A stretch of DNA of 64,000 bases from Sodiomyces alkalinus F11 (lineage: Eukaryota; Ascomycota; Sordariomycetes; Glomerellales; Plectosphaerellaceae), in contig NW_021167079.1 in NCBI RefSeq assembly GCF_003711515.1, forward strand, positions 4,139,476 through 4,203,475. Direction: 5' to 3'. The translations under genes were made by a program, and so were the position numbers. Each line of letters opens with the position of its first letter. The stretch's first letter is position 1. Below are positions 1 to 10,638 of the stretch, in pieces. The notes beneath the pieces were generated by a model. That model was not told where the DNA came from. It saw nothing but the letters and a program-made list of their open reading frames with translations, and searched no databases.

Positions 1-877
1 TTGCTTCTCATTGTCTGCATGGGTTATGGCGTTGTCAAGCCCACCCTCGGTCGGACCATGATTTGGGTCCGCTGGCTAGCCATTGCCCACTTCGCTTTTG
101 GCCTGGTATACGCCGTCACGAGTTTGCTGATTACACCTGAACAAGCTGGTAAGACTGCTTCTCGATCCGGCGTATCTGCGGCGAATGTTGACATGTGACA
201 CAGGCCCTTTCGTTCTCCTCATCGTACTCCCTCTGGCCAGCACCCTCACCGCATTCTACGTCTGGACTCTCAACTCCCTCAACTTCACTCTGAAAGATCT
301 GCGTGAGCGGAAGCAGCACGCGAAGGAAGCCATGTACAAGAAGCTGTGGTGGTGCATCCTCGTCAGCATCTTTGTCATCTTCGGCTTCTTCTTTTTCAAC
401 AGCTTCTCCTTCGCCTCTATCAACGACCCGGACTACGTCCCCTTCCACTGGAAGACGCGCTGGTTTGTTCTCGACGGCTGGCTCAACCTCGTTTACTTCG
501 CCGACGTTGCTTTCATTGCTTATGTCTGGCGTCCTACCGCCAACAACCGTCGCTTCGCCATGAGTGACGAAATCGCCCAGGACGACGATGGCACCTTCAC
601 TATGGCCGACATTGGCGCCCCCGACGACTCGGACGACGAGGAGGCCAATGTGGGCAAGAGCACCACCAACCGAGCGCAGCAGCCCCTCCCCGCCGGCGCC
701 CACCTCGCAACTGCTCCTGGCCAGGGAGCTAATGGAAGTGGCGGCTCTTCCAGCGCGCCCAGGGGCAACCCGCGAGACTCGCTGGACGGCGAGACCATCT
801 TCGCCGTCGGTGAGGACGGAGACAGATTCTCTGACGACGATGAAGAGGATGCGAAGCTTGTTCGGTCCGGGAAATAA
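1..877 (+). CDS. PTM1-type lung seven-transmembrane (GOST) membrane protein, 5' partial
   Basis: C-terminal 273 residues of a multi-pass membrane protein; the start lies left of the window. Exons are 1-148 and 204-877, with a 55-nt GT-AG intron joining EQA-G-PFVLL in phase. Visible are several hydrophobic segments in the first half, a charged loop LKDLRERKQHAKEAMYKK, a last membrane segment with the run FGFFFFNSFSF, and a WRP-containing exit from the membrane. An acidic, low-complexity cytosolic tail follows, rich in D, E, S and G. This order matches the lung 7-TM receptor family (yeast Ptm1/YHL017W), Golgi or endosomal proteins of uncertain function. The family call rests on my recognition of the sequence pattern; the subcellular site is family knowledge. 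Its 3' end converges with the methyltransferase gene 308 bp away. Confidence 0.85.
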
Positions 878-1185
878 CTGATGTGGGAATGATTTGATAG
901 TGGGGGGGCCGATTAAAGGAGAAAAGCAAGATGCATATTCGACACGCATTCCTCATTTTTGTGTAATGATCAGTATACAGGTTTTGTTATTAGTGGTTAT
1001 TTTAAGCGACATGGTCATACAGGGTTCTATGTCAGGCTACGCCGAAGTAGAAGCGTCCTCCACTGCGGGTGGCTTGATCCGCCGTCCCCCCCCTAAACTC
1101 GTACATATACAGCCTCTCGGTAGGACCTCAAAGATTGGAAAATGCGCTGCGCTGCTCTGCGCTGCTAAATCAGGTGGGATGAGAC
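878..1185. other. Convergent 3' intergenic spacer
   Basis: This 308-bp spacer lies between the stop codons of two converging genes. I see a G-run and a C-run, and T-rich stretches suited to 3' ends, but no gene, repeat or RNA. Confidence 0.5.
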
Positions 1186-2936
1186 TCAAATACTGCCGCC
1201 AAACCCGACAGGACGTCTCTTGCCGTCTTTCTCCGGTAGAATGGCCATGGCTTTGTAGACCTTACCCATGCCACCTGGTCCGCGGTCCACCAAGCGCCGC
1301 CACGAGCGGCCAATATCAGCGGCCCGCTCCTCGGATACCCCCGGCGCACGGGTGAGCATCTCGGCGCGTTCGCGGATGCCCATCTGGCTCAAGAACACGG
1401 CCTGTTCAACAGGGCCGTGGACTTCCACCCCCTCGCTGACCTTGGTGGCGGATTCGGCAATGGCAGTGAAGTCAACATCGGCGCTGACGTCGACGAGGCC
1501 GGGGGCTGACAAGGGGTTGACGCGGCGGTGACGCTGGATGCCGCGGAGGGAGTTGACGGGGATGGTGTCGGCAGGGCCGTAGTCGAGGATGAGGGCTGCG
1601 CCGGCGGGGCGCGGACGCGGACGGTCGGGGGTGCCGCCTATGCGGGCGGCGATGTCGGCGGCGTACATTGTCGCGTCTGGGCAGACCTCGATGACAGAAC
1701 CGGGTGTGTGTTTGAGAGCGCGGTAGCGCGGGGAGGACTCGGGTAGATAGCGAGAGTGGTTGGTTGGCGCGGCGGAGAGAGTGAGCTGGAAGTCCGGAAT
1801 GGGGTCTTGTTGTTCGGATTTGGGAATATTGAGGGAAGCGTGGGTTGCGTCAGGAGGCGTCGGAGACACGACGAACTCGCGCCACTCGAACGTGGGACCA
1901 GAGTCCTTGTCGTTGGTGGCAGGGGCAGTGGATCTCGAGGGGGAAGATTCAGGTGTCGAAGTCGGGGTGCCAGTGGGCGCGGATTTGGGCTGAGACGCCA
2001 CTTTCACGCTTTCGAAGGCATGGATGGGGAGGGCGTCGAAGAATTCGTGAGCGACGATCAGGGGCATGTTGTTCGGGTCTAGTAGCGACTGGTTAGAGGG
2101 TGTGCGAAGCTGAGCGCATTGTGGGAGTGGCATACCGTCCGGGACTGAACGGACCGACTCGGTCCAGACAATTGGTATATTCCCATATTTAGAGACGCTG
2201 TGGTATCCATTCTTTGACTCGGTCATGGGCGCATCGGGCCCGCAGAGCAACGCCTTTTGCGCCTCTCGGAGGGTAGGGCTCGCTTCAACCATGTAGATTG
2301 TCTCTATGCTTTGCGCAAAATCCTTGAAGTTTTGAATAGTCTTCAAGGAGGATCAGAACTTGGAACAGAGAGAAGAGGGGAAAGGGTCGAGTTGCATACG
2401 CGTAGCACATCGTCCATTAACGTGCCCCTCCCGGGACCAAGCTCCATCAGCTCAACGCCTTTCTTTGGCTTCCCCTGGCTTAGCCATTCGGTAACGAACC
2501 AGATACCGACAAGCTCGCCAAATATCTGAGATATCTCAGGGGAAGTGACAAAGTCACCCTTCAGGCCGAACTGATCTCTGCCCTCCTCGATCAGACCCGT
2601 GTAGTACCCTCCAATGTCGCCCGTCAGACACATTCGCATGTAGCTTGCGAGAGGGATGGGTCCGGTAATCTGTCCCCCCAGTCAGCCTTGTTGGAAGTCA
2701 GATCGCGAGGCAAATCGCACCATAATTGCGTCGGCTAGTTGTTTTGCCAACGGAGTGGACCATTTTCTCTCTTCGTCTGTGTTCTCGGTGCGGCGAGCGA
2801 CTGTGCAGCTAAGATATCGAGGAGATTGCGATCGGATGGGACATGAAGCTGGAGGAGCACATCGCGGTCTACTCAAGCGAGAAGCTCGAGGTAGGAAGGC
2901 TCTCGTGAAGCTCGATATTGTGTTGTACGCAGCCAT
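1186..2936 (-). CDS. Mitochondrial class I SAM methyltransferase, MidA/NDUFAF7 (DUF185) family
   Basis: Exons, in transcription order, are 2936-2721, 2669-2400, 2340-2136 and 2078-1186 (527 aa). The third intron (2135-2079) is 57 nt and has no in-frame stop, so the raw open frame runs through it. Removing it restores [19 protein letters not shown] without a 19-residue insertion. The N-terminus is rich in R, S and A and fits a mitochondrial presequence. Family landmarks are [28 protein letters not shown], the SAM-binding [10 protein letters not shown] and [18 protein letters not shown]7 dimethylates an arginine of the 49-kDa complex I subunit and is needed for complex I assembly, so this protein probably acts in the mitochondrial matrix. 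The start is the first ATG of the presequence. It is divergent from seryl-tRNA synthetase. Confidence 0.9.
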
Positions 2937-3357
2937 TGGTTTGACTGGAAGGGTGAAGAAATGGTTGAGGCATAATTAGGGGGAGAGCCGGAAGAATACC
3001 CAGACAGAGAGCTTCACAAAACAGAGCTAATTCCAGGTCCCGGGCGATAAGATAAGATCATGTGCATCGGGATGCTAAGGTATCGGCCGAGTTCATCCCG
3101 TTGCGGGTACCAGTAACCATTATCACCAATCAAAGCGTAGCGTCGGAATTCTCTTCCCACCCACCCAACTGACTCGATTGATGCAAAATATCTGTTAGAT
3201 GTCTGGCAGGGCCTTTGACCCTTGTCGCTGCCTGACTCATCAAACAACCCCGCGGACCTCTATCAGTCGCGACGATATCCGTATCCGTACATTTTCTTCC
3301 TTACCCCGCCATCCCACTTCACGTTCAACACCCACGGCAACCTCACAAAATTTCGCC
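2937..3357. promoter_or_regulatory. Shared divergent promoter region (methyltransferase / SerRS)
   Basis: 421 bp separate the two start codons, so both promoters and 5' leaders must lie here. CT-rich leader sequence precedes the right-hand ATG. I see no specific binding site I would name. Confidence 0.5.
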
Positions 3358-5049
3358 ATGTTGGACGTTTTAGATTTCATTACCGAGCGCGGAGGCGACC
3401 CGGAGAAGGTACGGGAGAGCCAGAGGCGGCGGAACGCACCCGTCGAACTGGTCGACGAAGTTATTACTCTGTGGCAGGAAGCGCGGGCTGGTACGTTATC
3501 CATGGATTAATTGGCGTTGCAACCATGGCAGTGCAGCATTTGCCATTTGCTAATATCCTACGACTTGTCTCAGAGCAGTACAAAGTTACCCAAATAAACG
3601 CGCAGATTGGCACCGTTCAGAAGGAGATTGGTCAGAGGAAAAAGGCTAAGGTGGACGATATTTCGGATCTCCTGCAAAAGAAGGACGATCTGCAGAAGGA
3701 AAAGAAGGCACAGGAGGACCTTGCGGCAGCCAAACAGAAGGGTAGGACATTGCCGGAAAAACTGGAATGCATTGCAACCTAAATGCTGTCTCCCAGACTA
3801 ATACCAAGCTGCAGAGCTACAAGTCAAGGCCCGGCTCATTGGCAACTACGTCCATGAGTCTGTGCCCATCAGCAGCACCGAGGACGATAACAAGGTGGAG
3901 AGGACCTGGAAGCCCGAAGTTCTCGACCTCGAAAAGAAACCTGGCAAAGGATTGTCACATCACGATGTACTCCTCAAGCTCGGCGGTTACGACCCAGTTC
4001 GGGGTGTCAAGCTCGTGGGACATCGAGGCTATTGCTTGACGGGCTACGGTTTGTTCCTGTAAGTGTTTGGGCAATGTCCACTAGGTCGCGATGACTCTGA
4101 CAGCCACAGCAATATGGCCTTGATCAACTATGGCATCGAGTTTCTCTTCACTAGAGGTAGATCTTGCCTGCCCAATTACGTCCTCTTTCCAAAACTGATG
4201 TAAGGCGTGTTCAACTTGCTAACACACCCCAGGTTACACGCCTAACCAGCCGCCGTTCCTTCTGAACCGCGAACAGATGGCGAAGACGGCTCAACTTTCA
4301 CAATTCGACGAAGAACTTTACCGCGTGTCTGAGACCAACGACAACACGACTGACAAGTACCTGATCGCGACCAGCGAACAGCCCATCTCCTGCCTTCATT
4401 CCGACGAATGGCTGCAGCCGAAGGACCTCCCCATCAAGTACTGCGGATACAGCACCTGCTTCAGAAAGGAAGCGGGAAGTCATGGTCGGGATGCGTGGGG
4501 CATTTTCCGAGTCCATCAGTTCGAGAAGGTCGAACAATTCGTTTTTTGCAAGCCCGAAGACAGCTGGAAGTTCTTTGACGAGATGATTGGCACCTCGGAA
4601 GATTTCTACAAGTCCCTGGGGCTTCCTTACCAGATCGTCAGCATAGTCTCGGGGGCGTTGAACAATGCTGCGGTAAGCCCCTTTTTGGCCTATTTATTCT
4701 TTAAGCCTCCCTTTACTGACTGTTGCAATTCGGGTGTTAGGCCAAGAAGTACGACCTGGAGGCGTGGTTCCCCCACCAGTCCGAATACAAGGAGCTCGTC
4801 TCCTGCTCCAACTGCACCGACTACCAGACGAGGGAACTGGAGATCCGGTACGGTACTAAGAAGGCAAAGGAGGCACCTGGCAGTGGCAAGAAGGAGTACG
4901 TGCATGCGCTGAACGCCACGTTGTGCGCTACAGAGAGAACGCTCTGCTGTGTCTTGGAGAACTACCAGACAGAGGAGGGCCTGATTGTTCCGGAAGTTTT
5001 GCGGAAGTATATTCCTGGACAGCCCGAATTCCTGCCTTTCGTGCAATAA
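3358..5049 (+). CDS. Cytosolic seryl-tRNA synthetase
   Basis: Six exons: 3358-3490, 3574-3741, 3815-4058, 4110-4156, 4233-4672 and 4741-5049 (446 aa). The enzyme charges tRNA-Ser with serine using ATP. The N-terminal part is the long antiparallel coiled-coil arm that grips the tRNA extra arm (residues about 1-110; for example [17 protein letters not shown] and [17 protein letters not shown]). The class II catalytic core follows: motif 1 region around GYCLTGYG and [11 protein letters not shown], motif 2 with [20 protein letters not shown], and motif 3 near [18 protein letters not shown]. There is no mitochondrial presequence before MLDVLDF, which supports the cytosolic isoform. Phases agree at all five introns. 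The start is the ATG directly before LDVLDF, the usual N-terminus of this family. Confidence 0.95.
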
Positions 5050-5676
5050 TGCCATACATAAAGGCTCGGAAGGGAACTGAGGCAGGGTTGCATGCGACGC
5101 GCATATGATAGAGAGATGCGGCATGTGAATGTAGACGCACTGACTATTAGAGATGAGATGCAGTAGAACAGCAGAAGTATGTGTGACTCTGAGATGAATA
5201 CCAAGACGAGAGGGTTGAACAAATGCAAATTCGTCACAAACAAGTCCCAAGTGTTGAAGGGGCGAGATCTGCGCCTTGGAGAGGTTGGGATGTTGCATTG
5301 ATAAACGCATAACGGGGTATTTCGCCGAGGTACGAAATACTCCGTACCTTTCCTGGGCCCATGCTCCCTCAGAGCAAGTCCAGGTTCGCTGTCAGCTACA
5401 CCCACCGTAGGATTTGAGCGACACCAGCAGACTGAGAGATCATCGATTATTTTCCTGCCTTCATCCCTCAATTTATACCACCATGGAATGCAGCAGAGTC
5501 CTCACGTTCAACCTAGGACACATCAGCATCTAGACCAAAGCTATTAGACAGGTGCGACGAGTACGGACACCGCCGCCTCGAACATACCCTGAAAGACCTT
5601 CGCCATTGTCTCTTCGTTACACTTTATGCGACACATTCGAACTACATAGCTCCGACTTTGCTCATACTCAGTCACA
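5050..5676. other. Intergenic spacer, SerRS 3' region and kinase promoter
   Basis: 627 bp. It holds a short inverted motif set around 5325-5350 (GGTACGAAATACTCCGTACC), of the same kind as the palindromes in other spacers of this window. No gene is seen. Confidence 0.5.
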
Positions 5677-7149
5677 ATGGCCAGCAAATCTAGGTGGGCC
5701 GATACCGAAGAAGACACAGCCTTAGCCGCGAAACTCAAGAAAGAAAAGGAAGAGAAGAGGCGGCTAAAGGCTGAAAAGGCCCGGAGAGGAGAGACAGAGA
5801 GACAAGCTAGGCTAGTAGGCCAGCAAGAACAGACCAATACCGCAACGGAAGACGACGGTAGACCACCGAAAAGGAGGAAGACCACCCCAGAACCTGGACA
5901 AGGAGGTGCCAGTACAGAGAAGGATGGAGATGTCAAACTCTTACGGTTTCCATCACGGCCATGGGACAAGTGTAGGAGCGTCGAGAACTACGATTGTCTG
6001 AACGATATTGCGGAGGGCACATACGGAATGGTGTCGAGGGCGAAGGAGATCGCCTCGGGGCGTGTGGTTGCGTTGAAGCGACTCAAGGCCGAACTGATGG
6101 ACCGGAGTGGTTTGCCTGTGACGGGACTACGAGAAATACAGATATTGAGGGATTGCAAACACCGGAACGTCGTGAGCTTGCAAGAAGTGGTAGTAGGGGA
6201 TGACACTTCAAAGATTGAAAAGTACGTGAACCTCCGACATCGACCCTGCGCTTTCAAGCCACCACATCCCCACTGACACGAGAACGCTTTCAGCATCTTT
6301 CTCGTCCTTGAATTCTTCGAGCACGACCTCAAGACCGTTCTAGAGTACATGCCCGAGCCCTTCCTCCTTTCCGAGGTCAAACTTCTCCTTTACCAACTCA
6401 CGTCTGGCGTCGCCTACCTGCACGACCATTGGATTCTCCATCGCGACCTGAAGACCTCCAACCTTCTCCTCAACAATCGTGGCCGGCTCAAGATCGCCGA
6501 TTTTGGCATGGCACGCTACGTGGGGGACCCAGCTCCGGAGAAGCTCACGCAGCTGGTCGTCACCCTCTGGTACCGCGCCCCGGAGCTCCTCCTCGGCACC
6601 CGGTCCTACGGACGCGCCGTCGACATGTGGAGCGTGGGTTGCATCTTCGCCGAGCTTCTCACCCGCGACCCGGTCTTCCAAGGCTCCAACGAAGTCGACC
6701 AGATCACCAAGATCTTTGAACTCTGCGGCGTCCCCACCTCCGAGACGTGGCCGACGTTCCGCAGCCTCCCCAACGCCCGGGCCCTGCGGCTGCCGCCCAA
6801 GCCGCCGCCTGCCGCCGCGGGATCCGTCATCCGCGCCCGTTTCACGCAGCTCACCAACGCGGGGTGCGCGCTGCTCTCTGACCTGCTCGCCCTGGATCCG
6901 GACCGCCGTCCTTCGGCGCACGAGATGCTGCAGCATCGGTACTTCCAGGAGGACCCCAAGCCCAAGCCGGAAAGCCTCTTCCCGACGTTCCCGAGCAAAG
7001 CTGGTCAAGAGAGGCGCAGGTTGCACGAACCACATGCGCCGATCCGGGGCGAGGAAGCCGCGGAGCTGGGCGAGGTGGATGTGAGTGGCATTTTCCAGGG
7101 GCGCGAGAAGGAGGAAAGGGGAGGCGGGTTCCAGTTACGCATGGTGTAA
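5677..7149 (+). CDS. CDK11/Ppk23-type cyclin-dependent serine/threonine kinase
   Basis: Exons are 5677-6221 and 6294-7149 (466 aa; one 72-nt intron). The N-terminal 95 residues are a charged, K/E/R-rich region. The kinase domain spans about 104-415. It shows the glycine loop AEGTYGMV (112-119), the ATP-site lysine in VALK (134), PVTGLRE (147-153) in the place of the PITSLRE helix that names the CDK11 group, HRDLKTSN (231-238), DFG (251-253), and VVTLWYRAPELLLG of the activation segment with the phosphorylatable Thr. A substituted PITSLRE motif together with this N-terminal charge pattern fits fungal Ppk23/Cdk11, a regulator of transcription and RNA processing in other species. The cyclin partner cannot be told from the sequence. 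The tail after the kinase domain is short, acidic and R/E-rich. Confidence 0.9.
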
Positions 7150-7535
7150 GACGACATCCACTGAACAAAACTTGGGGAACCAACCCTCAGAGTTAAATAC
7201 GAAGACTTTCTCGGACTGGCTTGTCCGGCTCCATGCTATATCATCCATTACCCTAGGCTATAAGATACGAACAAACAGCTCGTGAGGTGGCATCTAATCC
7301 TTGTATGTGCGGATCAGACTTTTTCGAAAAACCCAAGCATGCTCTTTCTTTCCCGCCATTTCCTGCCTGTAAAGCAAAAACGCCGCATTAAATAAATATT
7401 GCTCTCCATTCAAGCCAAGTGCTTGAAAATCAAAAATTGCATCATTTTCTCTCCCCGAAAACTTGAAGACTGAGCGGATCTGCTGATAACGAAAGGAACG
7501 ACCCGAGATATTAAACAGATGCAAAAACAAAGTCA
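7150..7535. other. Convergent 3' intergenic spacer
   Basis: 386 bp, AT-richer than the flanking genes, with AATAAATA at about 7390 as a possible minus- or plus-strand polyadenylation element. No gene is seen. Confidence 0.4.
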
Positions 7536-8467
7536 TCACAAAATGCCCGTCACGAACCAGGTGAAGCTGAGGACGGTGACAACGCTCATGGTCAGGGCAA
7601 AGCCCAGCGCTTTCCTGTCGATGCTGGGCACGGCAGCGCTGCAGGTAGGACAGTTCCAGTCCGCGAGCGGGGTGTACGGACGAGGCTCGTACATGTCGAA
7701 CTTGAACTGGTCGAAGACGCTGAGATAGCCGGGCCTCGCGGTGGCGGTGATTTCCGAGTCGGCGTCGTAGATGATCAGGGTGTACTCCTCGGTGAGGAGC
7801 GGGGACTGGACGGCGGTGGCCTGCTCGCGGGAATCCCAGGTGTACTCGCCCTTGGTGGAGAAGGTCATGTTCTGGGTCAGGGTCCATGTGGCGGTGGCAC
7901 GGGCGCAGCTGACGAGGACGTCGACGGCCGTGGGCGTCGCCCTGAGGTCTGTGTAGTTCCAGCCGAAGGTGACGTAGTCGCCGATCTTGTACAACTTCGG
8001 GCCCGGGTCAGTCGGGGCCGGAGTGAGCATGACGACGTTGCCTGCGGGGAGAGTAGGGTCGAATTCGGTGGTCGTGGTTCTGTCGTCGCTGTCGCTGCCA
8101 CTGGGGCTGCCGCTGCCGGAGGGGGTGGCGCTTGGTATCCGGGCCGTGTTCAGGTCAGTTACCCGGCGACCGGTGGTAGTTGTGCCGACTGTCGACTCGG
8201 CGTCATCTTCTTCGTTTCCGGATGGCGAAGGCGATTCTTCGGCTGAGGGTTCCGGGGTCGCAGAAGGAGCTGGTGAGAGGCAAAGAGAATCAATCAGTGA
8301 CCTGCAGTGCCAGAATGGCCAAATTATGGAGTGAGTTTCCTACCGGCAGACTCATCGTTGTCTTGCCTCACAACCAGTGCATCGACATCGGGAAGCCAAT
8401 TTGGCCATGCGGAAGCCAGCGGGGTAAGGGCGGCAAGGCAAACGGCCAGTGTAGTGGTGGGCTTCAT
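7536..8467 (-). CDS. Secretory-pathway protein with C-terminal membrane anchor, DUF7137-like
   Basis: Exons are 8467-8344 and 8269-7536 (285 aa); the 74-nt intron joins DESA-A-PSATPEP in phase 1. I start at the second ATG of the frame because MKPTTTLAVCLAALTPLASA is a typical signal peptide; starting at 8506 would add 13 residues in front of it. A Ser/Thr/Asp/Glu-rich linker follows, then a compact domain. The domain starts at PGPKLYKIGDYVTFGWNYT and includes the stretches VLVSCARATATWTL, NMTFSTKGEYTWDS and YTLIIYDAD. The end is a hydrophobic segment (FALTMSVVTVLSFTWFV) that probably anchors it in the membrane. It resembles a fungal-specific family of unknown function. NMT and NYT are possible N-glycosylation sites. 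No enzymatic motif is visible. Confidence 0.75.
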
Positions 8468-10638
8468 GACTGCTGGGCCACGAAAGAGAAAGAAACACCG
8501 GGTCAAAGGGCGAGATTATTTTGAGCCCCCGAGGCGAGGAGACCACGATTACGGCTGGAAATGTGTATGCAGCGACGTCGTTATGGTGGGGCGAGAAGTT
8601 TCTGGTAGACTTGAGAGCGAGAGATCAATGCCGAGGGCCTTCAGACAAAGAGAGGGCCAAACTGTTTCACGATACGTTCGATTGAGGACGTTGAAGCAGA
8701 CGAGGCTTCCTCGCTCGAGTCTTATTAAGAGGATAATTAACGATAGTAATAAGCGAATGGGTGGTAGAAAAGCGAGCGTAGGGGGAAGCGAAAGAAGAGG
8801 GTAAACAAAAAATAAATAAAATAAAAATAAAAATAAAACGTGTGTTGTTCACATGGGGTGAGGTTCAGGCTGGGTAAAAAGAGAGGCAGAAAGGAGAGTT
8901 TTCGGGGCAGGATCCTCTAGGGGGTATTGAAAGTCGGGTAAAGTGGAGACGATAAGCCGTTTTGGTGAAGTCGAAGCCACAACGAGGATCACTCACAGTT
9001 TGTCGGGTGGCTCGAGCTCGGGCTCGGTCGGTACGGTGTACGAAGTACCTTACTCAAACCAGGAGTTCCACAAAGAAAAGACAAGAATCGGAGCTCCATG
9101 AGCTTGGCCTCGCTCGCAGCCACTCAACTTGCGTCCTTGTGGGGCTGGTGAGGGAAGAGGGTGGGGCCTCGCCAACGGGAACGCCAGATCATCGCCTAGG
9201 AGACCCTTGTTCCAGGTCAGCGGAGGGGGACAAGCACTAGCACTATTTAGGAATAGCTCATATACAGCACATCGTATTCGAATTCTGGATTCTTCGTCTT
9301 ACCAGTAGAAAATATTGGAAGTTATTATTATCCACTTCGCACGAAGTATTTGCGTCCTTATAATAGTAAAGGGTACCGTGGATCTAGAAGGTTATTACAC
9401 TGCCGGCTACGATACCTTAAGGGGTCTTTATATACTATATAAACGTAAATAAAAAGGTATTATTTTATTAATTATGAATAATAATTCCTAAGTAACGGTA
9501 CGAAAAGCAGGCTGCCAAAAAGTGGTCGACAAATATAGCGGGCCAGCGTTAGTGTATACTTAGATACTTAGATGTGTCCACGTTGAGGCGACAGGACAGG
9601 TTTTAGTGGGAACATCGAACCATTCATTCTCCTTTAAACCTCGAGTAGCCTTGTTCGTGATGGCTACTAAGGTAGGTAGTAAGCTTATGTCTGGCGATCA
9701 CTCACTGGAACCACTATATCTTACTCCCGGGTCGGAATAAACTTCGTAAAACATCCCTCCCTGTTGCCTTTTGTTCTGCCGCCAATAGAGTATACTGATT
9801 GAGAGTTGACTTAAAGGGTGTCTTGCCTATTGGAAAGAAAGCTTGGGTTCGAGATCTGAAACTTCTGGTTCAGTGGAATTCGCTGCAGGAATTTCCATTC
9901 CTGTATCTCTCCGACTTTTATTAAGGTACTTCGTAGAAGCGGCGAATATTTCCCTTGACTTTGACTTCTGTAAAGTGCTTCTTCATTCTGGAGCTACGCA
10001 ACCTCTTGATTAAAGATAGTGTCCAATCTCGGGTCTCTATCAAAGGTAAGGGGTAATAGGGACAATCAACAACTCTTTAAGGTGTCCGAGGTCGTTGTCC
10101 TCCATCGTGATGTATCTGAACGCGCGACTCCGTACGTAAAGCGTGGACTCAGCAATCAGAATCACGTGCGAATTCTTCCCCTCCCCCAGATGGCAGGAGC
10201 AACGACTACTCCGTACGGGAGGGCGCTAAAAGTAAGGTACCTTATAGTTCCATGACCCCTGGGTACCTTGCTCCAGGCTTCAACAAGGTACCTTAATAAG
10301 GCCATTTGTCGTACAGCGCACATACCTCACGACGTCCATGGGCCTCTCGCCGCCATACCTGTAAGGTACTTTAGTGAGTTTGAATACATAAGGTCCCTAG
10401 GTATGTGACACCTCCGTAAGGTATTGTAGCAAAACAAGGAAGGCAAATCCGATTTTACGAATCCATACACAAATGTTTGTACATATGTACAACTTATCCT
10501 AGGCAGGTACAAGTACTTCCTAAGGTATTTGCTCATTGTGCCTCCGCCCAGCACCTCATTTGGGCCAACAGAAACCAGCCTGAACCCAACTTCGTCTATC
10601 GGGTTTTCCCCTCGACACCATATTCAAAGAAAGCCATT
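8468..10638. other. Intergenic region with palindromic GGTACC/TACTTCG motifs
   Basis: About 2.2 kb without a supported gene. Positions 9240-9500 are markedly AT-rich. From 9040 to 10520 there are recurrent short palindromes: AAGGTACCTT at 10234 and 10285, and ACGAAGTAC or GTACTTCG near 9049 and 9908. The right-hand end should hold the Nrd1-like promoter and the left-hand end the promoter of the minus-strand membrane protein. Confidence 0.55.

Noticed and set aside
131..949. 272-codon minus-strand frame opposite the PTM1-like gene
   Set aside because: It is the antisense shadow of a strongly biased coding exon; the plus strand has the clear membrane protein.
9240..9560. AT-rich block as a possible RIP-mutated transposon
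   Set aside because: It is only about 300 bp, with no terminal repeats, target duplication or transposase relic that I can see.
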